Shown piece after piece: positions 23,292-34,802 of a stretch of DNA of 64,000 nt (its first letter is position 1; every line of letters begins with the position of its first letter). The notes under the pieces are model-generated. The model had not been told where the DNA came from, did no database searches, and saw only the letters and a list, made by a program, of their open reading frames with translations. The stretch lies in assembly GCA_020205615.1 (NCBI GenBank), contig CM035151.1:42466977-42530976 (forward strand). The letters run 5' to 3'. The DNA is from Panax quinquefolius. Its lineage: Eukaryota; Streptophyta; Magnoliopsida; Apiales; Araliaceae. Both the position numbers and the translations under genes were made by a program.

Positions 23292-24600
23292 ATGAAATTT
23301 CGCCCTCGAAATTAGGGTACGTACTAGGTATGTCGAAGAGGTAAGGATACCTTGATTTCATTTCAGATTCTAACTCCCACGCTATTTCCTCAACATCGTG
23401 GTTTCTCCACAAAACTTTGACTTGAGGTATAACCTTGGAGCGTAGAATATGTTCCTTCTTATCCAAGATTTGAACAGGAACCTCTTCATATGTCAAATCT
23501 TCTGCTATTTCGTCCAGTTCTAACTCGATAATGTGGTTTGGGTCTTTTACATATTTACGTAACATGGATATGTGAAAAACGTTATGAACACGAAACATAC
23601 TTGGCGCTAAAGCGAGTCTATAGGCCACAGTTCCTACTCGACCGAGGATGAAAAATGGGCCGATGAATCGAGGATTGAGCTTTCCTCTCTTTCTAAATCT
23701 CGTAACTCCTTTCCACGGAGCAACTCGTAATAACACATAATCTCCTATATCAAATTCCACGTCCTTTCGATGAAGATCATCATAACTCTTTTGTCGATCT
23801 TGTGATGTTTTTATGCGTTGTCGGATCGTTTGAATCTTTTTTGTAGTCATACGTACCAACTCCGGTCCCAACAACGTTGCTTCACCCACCTCGTCCCAGC
23901 ATACTGGAGAACGACACTTTCTTCCATACAACGCTTCAAATGGAGCCATGCCAATACTTGCTTGATAACTGTTGTTGTAGGAAAACTCCACCAATGGTAA
24001 GAACTTGTCCCAACTTCCCTTGAAATCAAGGACACGAGTCTTAATAGATCTTCAAGAGTTTGAATATTCCTCTCCCGATTGTCCGTCCGTCTCGAGGATG
24101 ATATGCCGAGCTAAATCGTAAGTCTGTGCTCCATAGCTTTTTGCAAACTAACCCAAAATCGTGAAGTGAATCTTGGGTCTCAATCAGAAACTATGGATAT
24201 CGACATACCATGCAGTCTTACAATCTCGTTTATGTACATACGAGCAAGACGTTCAAGTGTATAAGTTTCTCGTTTCGATAAGAAATGAGCAGACTTGGTC
24301 AATCTATCAACAATGACCCAAATCGCATCTATACCTTGAGAAACCCTTGGAAGACCCAGAACTTAAATCCATGGGAATGTGCTCCCACTTCCATTCTGGA
24401 ATTTCAAGTGGTTGCAATGGACCTTTTGGTACTTGATGCTCCACTTTAACTCATTGACAAGTTAGACACCTTGAGATAAACAGCGCTATCTCTCTCTTCA
24501 TATTGCTCCACCAAAATGTATAACGAATATCATGATACATTTTGGTACTCACAGGATGGATTGCAAACGGTGTGTTGTGCGCCTCCATCATAATTTTATA
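23290..24600 (-). pseudogene. Copy D integrase with GPY/F and chromodomain-like tail
   Basis: The C-terminal half is open for 234 codons (23994-23290). In order: FSYNNSYQASIGMAPFEALY, CWDEVGEATLLGPELV, GPFFILGRVGTVAYRL (GPY/F), ISMLRKYVKDP, VQILDKKEHILRSKVIP and WRNHDVEEIAWELE, ending FEGEIS next to the polypurine tract. The zinc-binding region ([11 protein letters not shown] ... CLTCQ) ends in a TGA stop at about 24450 where copy C has CGA. The catalytic core (24360-24050) is frameshifted in several places. It is a decayed integrase whose tail is almost complete. Confidence 0.88.
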
Positions 24601-25362
24601 CTTTAAATCAGGGTCGTTAGGAACACAAAGTCTGGAGTTTACTCGAAGTATTCCTTCTTCATCGATTCTTGCTTCCGACATAGCACCTTCTTGCACTTTC
24701 TTCCTCATACGCATCAGCTCCAGGTCTATAGCTTGAGCAGCTTTAACTTTATCAATTAAATTCGGTTGTACTCGTATATTCGCCATCATCACATGGGTCC
24801 CTGGAGTCTTTAACTCTATCTCAATCCTTTGCAAGTCACACAAAATGGGCCTTTGCATTGACAATATCGCATTCGCACTTGCATATGATCTTCTACTCAA
24901 TGCGTCAGCTACCACGTTCGCTTTTCCAGGATGGTATTGGATGGTATGATCATAATCTTTCAACAGTTCAAGCCAGCGTCGTTGTCGCATGTTTAGTTCC
25001 TTTTGAGTGAAGAAATATTTTAGGCTTTTATGATCCGTAAAGATCTCCACCTTCTCCCCATACAAGTAATGCCTCTAAATCTTTAGTGCAAAGACAAAAG
25101 CTACTAACTCTAGATCATGAGTAGGATAATTCCTCTCATATTCTTTGAGTTGTCTTGAGGCATAGGCTATGACTTTTCCATGTTGCATGAGAACACATGC
25201 CAACCCTTTGCCCGAAGCATCATTGTAAATGATAAATCCCTCCGAGCCAGATGGTATTGTCAGAACAGGTGCTGAAATGAGTCTCCTCTTGAGTTCTTGA
25301 AAACTCTTCTCACATTCTTCGCTCCAACCGAACTTTGTATCTTTCTGAGTCAGCTGAGTCAA
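24601..25362 (-). pseudogene. Copy D RNase H and linker
   Basis: Two open stretches (25362-25075 and 25065-24451) meet at a TAG stop in KIWRHYLYG (TGG to TAG near 25077). All acidic motifs are present: [32 protein letters not shown] and VVADALSRR. The stop is the main lesion. 24601-24900 is the linker to the integrase zinc finger ([13 protein letters not shown] region). Confidence 0.87.
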
Positions 25363-26090
25363 TGGAGTAGCGATTCGAGAAAATCATTCCACGAATCTCC
25401 GATAATAACCAGCTAAACCAAGAAAGCTACGTACTTCGGTCACTGATTTAGGTTGCTCCCAGCTTTGAATAGCTTCAATCTATGCTGGGTCAACAGATAT
25501 TCCATGACTTGATACCACGTGCCCAAGGAATGCTACTTCCTCAAGTCAGAACTCGCATTTCTTCAACTTGGCATTAAGCTTATATTTACGAAGCTTTTGG
25601 AGTGTCAGCCTCAAGTGTTGCTCATGATCTTCACGGCTTTTGGAATAAATAAGGATGTCATCAATAAAGACGACCACAAAGTGATCCAAGTATTCCTTGA
25701 ATACTCGGTTCATCATATCCATGAAGGCAGCAGGAGCATTAGTCAATCCAAAGGACATGACTAGGAATTCATAATGCCCATACCGAGTTCTGAAAGCCGT
25801 CTTTGGAATGTCATCCGTCCTAATTTTCAATTGGTGATATCCGGAACGAAGATCAATCTTTGAAAAGAATTTGACTCCTTGCAACTGGTCAAACAGGTCA
25901 TCAATACGTGGCAATGGGTACCTATTTTTGATGGTGACATGATTCAACTCCCGATAATCAATACAAAGTTTCATACTCCCATCTATCTTCTTCACGAACA
26001 GAACAGGAGCACCCCAAGGAGAAGTACTAGGACGAATAAATCCAATGTCTAACAATTCCTACACATTGGGTCTTTAACTCCACGAAGTTC
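25363..26090 (-). pseudogene. Copy D reverse transcriptase
   Basis: 169 codons are open from 26055 to 25546: [64 protein letters not shown] and the intact catalytic box [12 protein letters not shown] stop after KKCEF (TGG to TGA near 25545) separates the connection and thumb region, which continues to 25363. A further stop precedes the open stretch near 26058. The catalytic palm is intact at protein level. Confidence 0.9.
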
Positions 26091-26770
26091 AATAGAGCCA
26101 TTCGATATGGGGCTTTGGAAATGGGTTTTGTCTGGGTTTCAAGGTCGATACAAAATTCAATTTCACGCTTTGGGGTAGGCCAGAAGTTCTTCGTGGAATA
26201 CGTCGGAAATTTATTAACAATGAAATATCATTCAAAGTCGATTTTTTTTGTTTAGATCTGTGACATGAGCTAAGAAGGCTTGACATCCGTTTTTTAATAA
26301 ACGAATAGCTTTATGGATTGAGATGACTGTGATTGATTTTAATGGTTTGGTTGCTTGAATTCGCATAATAGGTTGACTAGGAATATGAAAGCTAACAACC
26401 TTACGAAAACAATCAATTTTTGCATGATAAGTAGTTAACTAATCAATCCCTAGAATCACGTCAAACGCAAGTATTTTCAATGAAATAAGATCGACAGGTA
26501 ATATAAGGGTACCGATTTGAACCAAATAAGACATATAAACAGTGGATGTAATGAAGGTTTCTCCCAATGGAGTTTCCACAGATAAGTTAAAATCTAATTT
26601 CTCCGGAGTCAAATTTAATCATTAAGCGCAAGTAGGAGAAATAAAAGAATGGGTAGAACCGGTATCAAATAAAGTATAGACTTCGCTAGAGTTTATGATA
26701 AGCTTACCTGTGATGACCTCATTCGGGTTCCTTGCTTTCTTGGAGGTCACAACAAACGATGTTCCTTGCA
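26091..26770 (-). pseudogene. Copy D aspartic protease
   Basis: The active site TLFDTGSTHSFISPTCA (about 26675-26625) is intact but followed at once by two stops (TAA, TGA) where copy C has two CAA codons. The rest (LTPEKLDF, then the AFDVILGIN segment near 26465-26440) is readable but frameshifted. The linker to RT is broken. Confidence 0.85.
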
Positions 26771-27932
26771 CTATCGGCTTTGAATTTTTTGGGACTGCCT
26801 TTGGTGCCTCCATCCTAGCTGAACTTGTCTTCGGTGAACGATAAAATTGGGCCAAGTGACCTTCTCTTCCACAATTATAACATGCTTTGGACGGCATCGC
26901 GCAGTTTGGACTGATGTGTCCCTCCCCTTCGCATTTGAAGCATATGATAGGTGGTCGTTCTCCTTCCTTAACAACGGCATCTTTGTGTCTTGACGTCTTT
27001 CCATCATTGTTGAATCTCCTCTTCTTGAAATGTCCATTCTTATTGTTTTGGCCCTGATTACAACCAAAATGGTTACCATTTCTGGCCTGTTGATTCGCTC
27101 CACGCTTGTTGTCACCGCTTCAATGACTATTCTCACTGGTATTATCATTTTGTCATTTGCTCGCTTCTTTTTGATTATATTGACTCATTATCGCGCTCTA
27201 CTAACTGAGCCCTATTTACAACATCTGAATACAAACACAGTTTATGAGAAATAAGATGTTGACGTATCTCAAGTTTTAAACCTCGTAAAAACATTCACGT
27301 CATTCGCTCTTCATTATCCACCAAGTGGGACGTAAATCGGGACAACTCAGCAAATTTAGCCTCATACTGCGACACGGTCATATTATTTTGCTCCAGTTTG
27401 ATAAACTCCACCTCCTTCATGTGACGAATACTTTCGGAAAAGTATTTGTCGTTGAACAGCTCTTGGAACTTCTCCCAAGACATCTTCAGTGCGGCAGGTT
27501 GAGTACGCTTTACCGATTCCCACCAGTAATCTGCCTCTCCTCGCAACATAAAGGCGGCAAAGGGAACCTTTTGCTCCTCGGAGCATCCCAAGACATCAAA
27601 TATCTTGGTGATCTGCTTTATCCATGCTTTCGCCATAAGTGGTTTTGGCTCTCGCTTAAACTCCGGTGGTCCCAGCTCCTTTAACTGTCTAGCGATGACC
27701 GTCCAATAGTTTCCAGTGTTTCCACCTACATTTTGGACAGGAGCCGCTCTCGCCTGCTGTTGCATGAATTGCATAAAGCCTCTGAACAATCCATCATTCA
27801 TCATTTGGTCAAGGTTGTTGTTTTGCATGAGAGATTATCGCCTTCCTGATGCACGTTATCCTGATTATTGATATGTGGTGAATCAACGGTCGCCTGTGCT
27901 CCATTGCTATTCTCAACATTCTCGGATGTCAT
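26771..27932 (-). pseudogene. Copy D gag (capsid and zinc knuckles)
   Basis: A canonical gag, with start ATG at 27932 (MTSENVENSNGAQATVDS, without the copy C stop) but a frameshift before MNDGLF near 27830. The capsid region 27828-27295 has GLFRGFMQFMQQQARAAP, EADYWWESVKRTQPAALKMS and ELSRFTSHLVDNEERMT. The Asn/Gln-rich basic region (27150-27000) is frameshifted. The first knuckle CFKCEGEGHISPNC is intact, and the second, [14 protein letters not shown], lacks the last Cys. The frame then runs into protease. Confidence 0.87.
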
Positions 27933-28102
27933 TTTCAAATACTGCCACAAAACAAAAGGTTAATTGACATGTAACATATTATCCCTATATTCTGACCGAC
28001 CAAGTAAATACAAAAAAAAAACTTAGGTAGGTCACACTAGCGAAGGAATTCCCCGTCTCTCCCCTCCTAGTTCTATTCTCACATCTTAGCCAGGGATCAT
28101 AT

Positions 28103-28120
28103 CCTTAGGCTTTGATACCA
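28103..28120 (-). other. Primer binding site of copy D
   Basis: The minus strand TGGTATCAAAGCCTAAGG, two bases after the end of LTR D. Initiator Met tRNA type with a mismatch in TATCAAAG. Confidence 0.85.
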
Positions 28121-28122
28121 AC

Positions 28123-30543
28123 TGTGAAGCCCCCAAAAATAGGTATACATCACCCATCTTGGGTCGTCAGATACATGGTACAAAATTCAAATACAACTAT
28201 CGTGTACAATACGACAAAACATAACTGTGAGTTTGAATACAATTATTGTCTACTAGAGATTATACAAACTCAAAAGAAGTCCTCATTACAATTATTAACA
28301 CACTATTTCACAGAATAGTGAGGACAACTAATGCTATTACTTTGGACCGTCACTCCGTTCCCCGACTAGTCCCTGCTATGTTCTCATTTCCTGATGAGAA
28401 CAGTGAAAGAAAGGGTGAGCTCAACTAGCCCAGTAAGAAATATTATGACTAACATAATGCAGAATAAATTATCGTTAGCCTTCAACAGTGTTAAACTGAT
28501 AAAATATAACAACATCAAGTTTAACTGCAGTGAAACACGTAATCCATTAAAAGAGTCAAGTAGAGAATAAAATCTACTATCTTTTATAATTTAAAAGGTT
28601 TTTCATCACTTTTATCGCTAAGACTCAGCTTAATAAATAATCCACATCATCGAATCACCCCTGCACTACGGCCAAGGATATTCTTTAGTATCACGACCAC
28701 AATTATCCATGCACTACGGGCCAAGAATATTTGCGTATTCATTAATGGTCATGATCATGCCAACAACTGTCCATCAATGCCCTATAGGCCCATGAGGACT
28801 TTTTTCCACATCATTCGTAACATTACGATCATGATTACACCGAATAATCCCAGGTCATAATCATACCAAGTCCATCTATGCACTACAGGCCACAGATGAC
28901 TTTCAACATAATATAAACATGAGGATGATGACAATGATATAAGAATTCAATAAAACAAGTTCAAAAATTAATTTATCCAGGAACTATTAACGTCCAAATT
29001 GTCAACATGATACTGCTTTGTAGAGTAAAATTCAAGAATGCTCAAAAGAATATTTCTATGAAAAGATACTTGATGAAGTACAAATATCAAGGATATTCCA
29101 CTAATTTCATGGAGTATAGAAGTCAAAACTTTAACCAACTGAATATAATAACGAATGGAATAACAAAAGAAATCACCATGCATGCGGTATTGATAGACAG
29201 TTATTCTAACGTAATAATAAATAACGGAACCAGTCGGGAGAAATTACGCATGCCAACGAGGATGTTCCAACAGAATAATAATAAAGATTTTAACCAGTCC
29301 GGCGAAAACGCACGCATGACGGATATTCCAATGAATAATAATAAAGACGGAACCGGTCCCACAGAAAACGCATAGATAGATAGATATTCCAATGAATAAT
29401 AATAGAAGTTCTCTTCATGAATACAAAAGAAATAATAACCCTTACGGGTACAACAAATAATATCCCTTACCGTAAAAGAAAAGTATTCCGACTGGTAGGG
29501 TGAGGATATTTTTTAAGAAAACTTGCACTACGCTTAAAGCTTCTTAAAACTCTAAAGAAATACACTCAAGATTATAGAAGAGAATTCTCTGGATTTTTGG
29601 TGTGATTTTCGATTCTAAATAAGCATCCTATTTATAGGAGGATGGAAGGGGTACTGTTTTTAAATAAAAAAAACACGGACGCAACATCTGTGAAATTCAC
29701 GGATGAAATTTTGATAACTTACGGACACAAAATTCAAGCCTCCCTCCAATCAAAACAAATCAGACAAATATAATATATATATATATACAAACCCACACAT
29801 GCTTAAAAGGAAAAATGCACCCACCCGTGAATAACTTTGCAACTTGTCTGCCAATTAGTCAAACTTTATATATATGTGGACATATAATACAATATAGTAC
29901 TCCTTCCCGTTCAATCCATTTCCCCACCCCCTTTTTGATAATTCCAATAATGTATACATAATATAACCCCACACCACTTGATAATGTAAAACCCTACCAA
30001 AACCCACTAACACACACACACTCTTACACACACGAAAACATACACACATGATATATATATATATATATATATATAACACATATATATATATATATATACT
30101 TTATAACTTCCTTCCGATAATTTTGAAAAATGGGTAAATAGGAATCCAAATAATAAGCAAAACTGAGTGACTTCTCACGTAAGCATCAATAATCAATACC
30201 GTGTGCTACTATGCAACCACGCCAGACATTCATTTTTTTTTAACCGGGTATTTCAACAGTTAACGGTAAAACTTCCGTCGTTATTTTCATAAAGTATTTT
30301 TGTCGCTTTCTCAATCCGACAAATAATTCCGTTAGGGTCCACCAATGATTGTCTTGGTTATACGAATATTCCCAGTTAAAACGAATATTCCCGACCAATC
30401 AAATATTATATAACAACTTGCGTACTTTGCAAAATTTATTAATATTCCCCACAACTATAACATTATATCAAATTTACTCCATAATATTCAAAAATGATAT
30501 TTATAGAAAATTCATCTTTATTTATTAAAGTTGGGGTCTTACA
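28123..30543 (-). mobile_element. LTR D (right outer LTR of C-D, 5' LTR of copy D)
   Basis: A 2.42 kb LTR with minus-strand start TGTAAGACCCCAAC (30543) and end GGGCTTCACA (28123). Its (AT)n runs (29771-29786, 30050-30100) are much shorter than in LTR C, and the TATTCC repeat block is reduced. The AACTT duplication follows at 30544. The TATA box lies near 29627-29640. Confidence 0.92.
29627..29640 (-). promoter_or_regulatory. TATA box of LTR D
   Basis: The minus strand TCCTATAAATAGGA. As this is the 5' LTR of the C-D insertion, it is the position from which a transcript of copy D would begin. Confidence 0.6.
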
Positions 30544-30548
30544 AACTT
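30544..30548. other. Target site duplication AACTT, right copy
   Basis: Matches 13315-13319 exactly and is continuous with the interrupted LTR G. Confidence 0.92.
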
Positions 30549-31759
30549 CTTTAATACAGTACGACAAAACGTAGCTGAGAGTTTCAACACGGATAATGTT
30601 TCTTAGAGAGTATCCAAACTCAAATAAAGTCCTCATTACAATTATTATCACACTATTTTACATAATAGTGACGACTATTATAGCCACCTATCTGGACCGT
30701 CTCTCCATTTCCCGACTCGTCCCAGCTATATTCTCATTTCCTGAAGAGAACAATGAAATCAAAAAGGTGAACTCAACTAGCCCAGTAAGAAATATTATGA
30801 CTAAGATAATGCAGAATAAATTATCATTAGCCTTCAACAGTGTTAAACTGATAAAATACAATAAACATCAAGTTTAACTGCAGTGGAAGAAGCAATCCAT
30901 TAGAAGAGTCAAGTAGAGCATGATATCTACTATCTTCTATGATTTAAAAAGTTTATTATCAATTTTATCGCTGGGACTCAACTAAATAAATAATCCACAT
31001 CACTGAATTATCCATGCACTATGGGCCAATGATATTCATTATTATCACCAATGGTCATTATCATACCAACAACTGCCTATCAATGCACTATGGGCCAATG
31101 AGGACTTTTACAACATCATTTGTAACATTTCGGGTCATGATTATACCAAATGATCCCTGGTCATAATCATACCAATCAACAGTCCATATACGCATTACGG
31201 CCAAAGATGACTTTCATCATAATATAAGCATGAGGATGATGACAATGATATAAGGATTCAATTAAATGAGAACAAGGATAAATTTTAAAGATTTATAATT
31301 CAATTTATCTAGAATTTAATAATGTCCAAATTGTCAACATGATACTACTTTGTGGAGTAAAATTCAAGAATAATATTGTATCAACAATAATTTGGACAGA
31401 AAAGAAATTAATTTTTGTCATGAATAGTACCCCGTGAATAGTTCTTCGTGAATAGTATCCTGACATAAAAAGATTAAACTTTAACAAGAATATTCAGAAA
31501 AATATCCTTGTGAAACGATACTAGATGAAACGCAAATTCCAAGGATATTCTACTAATTTCAAGGAGTATAGAAGCAATACTTGTCAGCATAAGTGTAGAA
31601 TTAGGAATATGAAACGAAATAATATTACTTACATACTACAGAGTATGGAAGAAAATATTATTTCTTGCGAATATTGAACAGAAATAATATTCCTTACGAG
31701 TACTAAAGAAATGATATCCCATACAGTATGAAAGAATATACAAAACTGCAAATGGATTT

Positions 31760-31975
31760 TCACACGTCATGCGGTAATCTGCGTAGACAGATCATTTCCA
31801 CAATTTAATAAAGAATGGATACAAAAGGTTATTCACCATGCATGCGGTAATCCGCATAGACAAGTTACTCCCGCAGATTAATAAAGAATGAATACGAAGG
31901 GTTATTCACCATGCATGCGGTAATCCACGTAGACAGGTTACTCCCACGGATTTAATAAAGAATAGAATGAAAACC
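31760..31975. repeat. CATGCGGTAATC tandem repeat in LTR G, 3 copies
   Basis: Three units of about 73 bp, each holding CATGCGGTAATCYRCRTAGACA and TAATAAAGAAT. They are related to the single CATGCATGCGGTA copies in the C/D LTRs. Confidence 0.75.
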
Positions 31976-32279
31976 CTTATGAGTATGAAGAAAATAATCA
32001 TTTACGAATACGAAAGAAATAATACCCCTTACCTTAGTAGGAGATTGTATACTGAAATAGTGTAGTAATAGAATACTCTTCTTCTTTCTCTCTGATTTTC
32101 TCTCTATAGAATTCTCTTGTGAGTCATAGTGAATTGGTGAGAATGAAAGAAGAACTAAGCTTCTATTTATTGAAGATTTCTAGCTTAGCCCTTGCAATGT
32201 GAAGAGGCAAATGGCTTGATGACTGATGATGTGAAAAGAAAAGTGGTTTGACGCCTGTAATGTGAAACAACAAGTGGTT

Positions 32280-32284
32280 CGACG
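32280..32284. other. Target site duplication CGACG, left copy
   Basis: CGACG at 32280-32284 and again at 34803-34807, exactly flanking the TG...CA ends of S2. Confidence 0.92.
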
Positions 32285-34802
32285 TGTAAAACCCCAACTT
32301 TTTGAATAAAGATAAATTTTCTATAAATATTATTTTTGAATATTATGGAGTGAAATTGATATAATGTTATAGTTGTGGGTAATATTTATAAATTTTGCAA
32401 AGTACGCAAGTTGTTATATAATATTCGATTGGTCGAAGAATATTCGTTTTAATAGGGAATATTCGTACAATGGCACAATCATTAGTGGACCCCACAACGA
32501 AATTATTATCGGATTGAGAAAACGACAAAAATACTTTATGAAAATAACGGCGGAAGTTTTATCGTTACCTGTTGAAACACCCGGTGTTAAAAGTACAGTA
32601 ATACGCGTGGTTGCATAGTAGCATACGGTATTAATTATTGATGCTTACGTGATAAGTCACTAAGTTTTGTTGGTATTATTAATATAATAATACAAAATTC
32701 TTTTTATATAAAACAGAATACTTTTATAAAGTTATTCTATAAATAGAATATATTATATTCTATTATGCATAGTGTTGCATAGTGTCTGTATAGTGTTTTG
32801 CATAATAAAATCTTTTTATATAAAATAGAATACTTTTATAAAGTTATCTGCTTTTTGTTAGACTATAAATAAAATATATTATATTCTATTATGCATAGTG
32901 TTGCATAAGATCTCCATAGTGTTTTGCATAGTAAAATCTTTTATAAAGTTATACGCTTTATTAGATTATAAATAGAATATATTATATTTTATTTAAAAGA
33001 TTTTGCTTTAAATATGGACCGTCAGATTAAAGTAAATCAATTTGGACCGTTCATGAGTTAGTTATTATGCAGTCCATTTTTCTATAAATAAAAGCTCATT
33101 CCTTAATTATTTTCATACGAATTCACTGAAACTCTAGAGAGATAAACTATAGAGAGAAAGAAGAAAGTATTCTGCTACTTCACTACTTATATATCCAAAG
33201 ACACTTCTTCTTAAGGTAGGGAATATTATTTGTTGTACTCGTAAGGGTGTTATTCTTTTGTATTCATGAAGAGAAACTTATGTTATTCCATTCTTTATTA
33301 TTCTCGTTGAATAACTCTCAGATACGCCAAGCAACTACCCTATACTTCGGTGACATTCTTCTATTATTCCGCCTTTTCTATTACATTGGAATATCCTCTC
33401 ATGCGCTTTTACGCCGGACTCGATTCCGCTTTTATTATTCTCATTGGAATATCCTGTCACATGCGCTTTTTTTTCTTGGGACCTAGTTCCGCCCTTATTA
33501 TTATTACGTTAGAATATCCTCATGCATGCGCTTTTGTGCCGGACCTAATTCCGCCCTTATTAGTATTCTATTGAATAACTCGCCTGTGCAAGTACCGCAT
33601 GCATGGTGATTTCTGTTGTTATTCCATTCTTTATTATTCTATTGGAACATCCTGTTGGTGCGAATTTTGCCTGACCTGGTTCCGTTATTTAGTATTCTGT
33701 TGGAATAACCCTGTCTATGCGAAGTACCGCATGCATGGTGATTTCTTTTGTTATTCCATTCTTTATTATACTCAGTTGGTTAAAGTTTTGACTTCTATAC
33801 TCAATGAAATTAGTGGAATATCCTTGATAATTGTGCTTCATCCAGTATCTTTTCATGGAAATATTCTTCTTAGCATTCTTGAATTTTACTCTACAAGGCA
33901 GTATCATGTTGACAGTTTGGACGTTATTGGTTCTTGGGCAAATTAATTCTTGAACTTGTTTTATTGAATTCTTATATCATTGTCATCATCCTCATATTTA
34001 TATTTTTTGAAAGTCATCTGTGGCCCAGAGTAAGTGCATAGATGGACTTGATACGATTATGACCGTGATTATTCTTGTAATCATGACCGTAATGTTACAA
34101 ATGATGTGGTAAAAGTCCTCATTGGCCCGTAGTGCATTGATGGACAGTTGTTGGCATGATCATGACCATTAATGAATACACAAATATTCTTGACCCGTAG
34201 TGCATGGATAATTGTGGTCGTGATACTAAAGAATATCCTTGGTCGTAGTGCAGGGGTGATTCAATGATGTGAATTATTTATTAAGCTGAGTTCCAGCGAT
34301 AAAAGTGATGAAAAATCTTTTAAATCATAAAAGATAGTAGATTTTATTCTGTACTTGACTCTTTTATTTGATTGCTTGTTCCGCTGTAGTTAAACTTGAT
34401 GTTTGTTATATTATATCAGTTTAACACTATTTAAGGCTAATGATAATTTATTCTACATTATCTTAGTCATAATATTTCATCGGGCTAGTTAAGCTCACCC
34501 TTTCTTTCACCGTTTCTCTCAAGGAAATGAGAATATAGTGAACGAAGCCTGGGAACTGGAGTGATGGTCCTAGATGGTGCATTAGTAGTCCTCACTATTC
34601 TATGAAATAGTGTGATAATAATTGTAATGAGGACTCCTTTTGAGTTTGTATACTCTCTAGTAGACAATATTTGTATTCAAACTCAGTTTATGTTTTGTCG
34701 TATTGTACACGACACTTGTATTATTAAGTTGTATTTGAATTCTGTACCATGTATCTGGTGACTTAAGATGGGTGATGTATACCTAATTTTGGGGGCGTCA
34801 CA
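32285..34802 (+). mobile_element. Solo LTR S2, plus orientation
   Basis: A 2.52 kb solo LTR starting TGTAAAACCCCAAC and ending GGGGGCGTCACA, opposite in orientation to the other chromovirus LTRs in the window. It has perfect CGACG duplications. The TATA box TCTATAAATAAAAG is near 33081-33094. The TATTCC/CATGCATG repeat block lies at 33290-33740 and CACTAC-type repeats near 34020-34250. It is closest to S1 in layout, so S1 and S2 form a 2.5 kb inverted pair about 19 kb apart. Confidence 0.92.
33080..33092 (+). promoter_or_regulatory. TATA box of solo LTR S2
   Basis: TTCTATAAATAAA on the plus strand, followed by the CTCTAGAGAGATAAAC leader seen in S1. A solo LTR may still act as a promoter, here reading out toward 34800. 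Confidence 0.55.

Larger units (their letters stand above)
13320..30543 (-). mobile_element. Tandem chromovirus C-D: LTR-int-LTR-int-LTR
   Basis: One insertion of 17,224 bp with three LTRs (13320-15934, 20774-23278, 28123-30543) and two complete internal regions (15935-20773, 23279-28122), all in the same orientation. The outer ends are TG...CA type and flanked by AACTT. Both internal regions have primer site, gag, protease, RT, RNase H, integrase and polypurine tract in the right order. C and D differ by many independent indels and stops. This structure is expected from unequal recombination between LTRs of related copies. Confidence 0.92.
30544..32284 (-). mobile_element. Solo LTR G, second segment
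   Basis: Continuation of the LTR begun at 13253: the ACGACAAAACGTAGCTGAGAG segment aligns with the corresponding part of S1 and C. It is a mosaic. It has CATGAATAGTACC repeats (31418-31460) like LTR A/B, and also the TATTCYACTAATTTC and CATGCATGCGGTAATC repeats (31760-31975) of the C/D type. A TATA-like CTATTTATTG lies near 32162. It is interrupted at 32285 by a plus-strand solo LTR. Confidence 0.82.

Noticed and set aside
27325..27684. 119-codon plus-strand frame
   Set aside because: Antisense of copy D gag.
13315..30548. Two separate insertions side by side (C and D)
   Set aside because: Only one target duplication pair exists, at the outer ends, and the middle LTR is shared.
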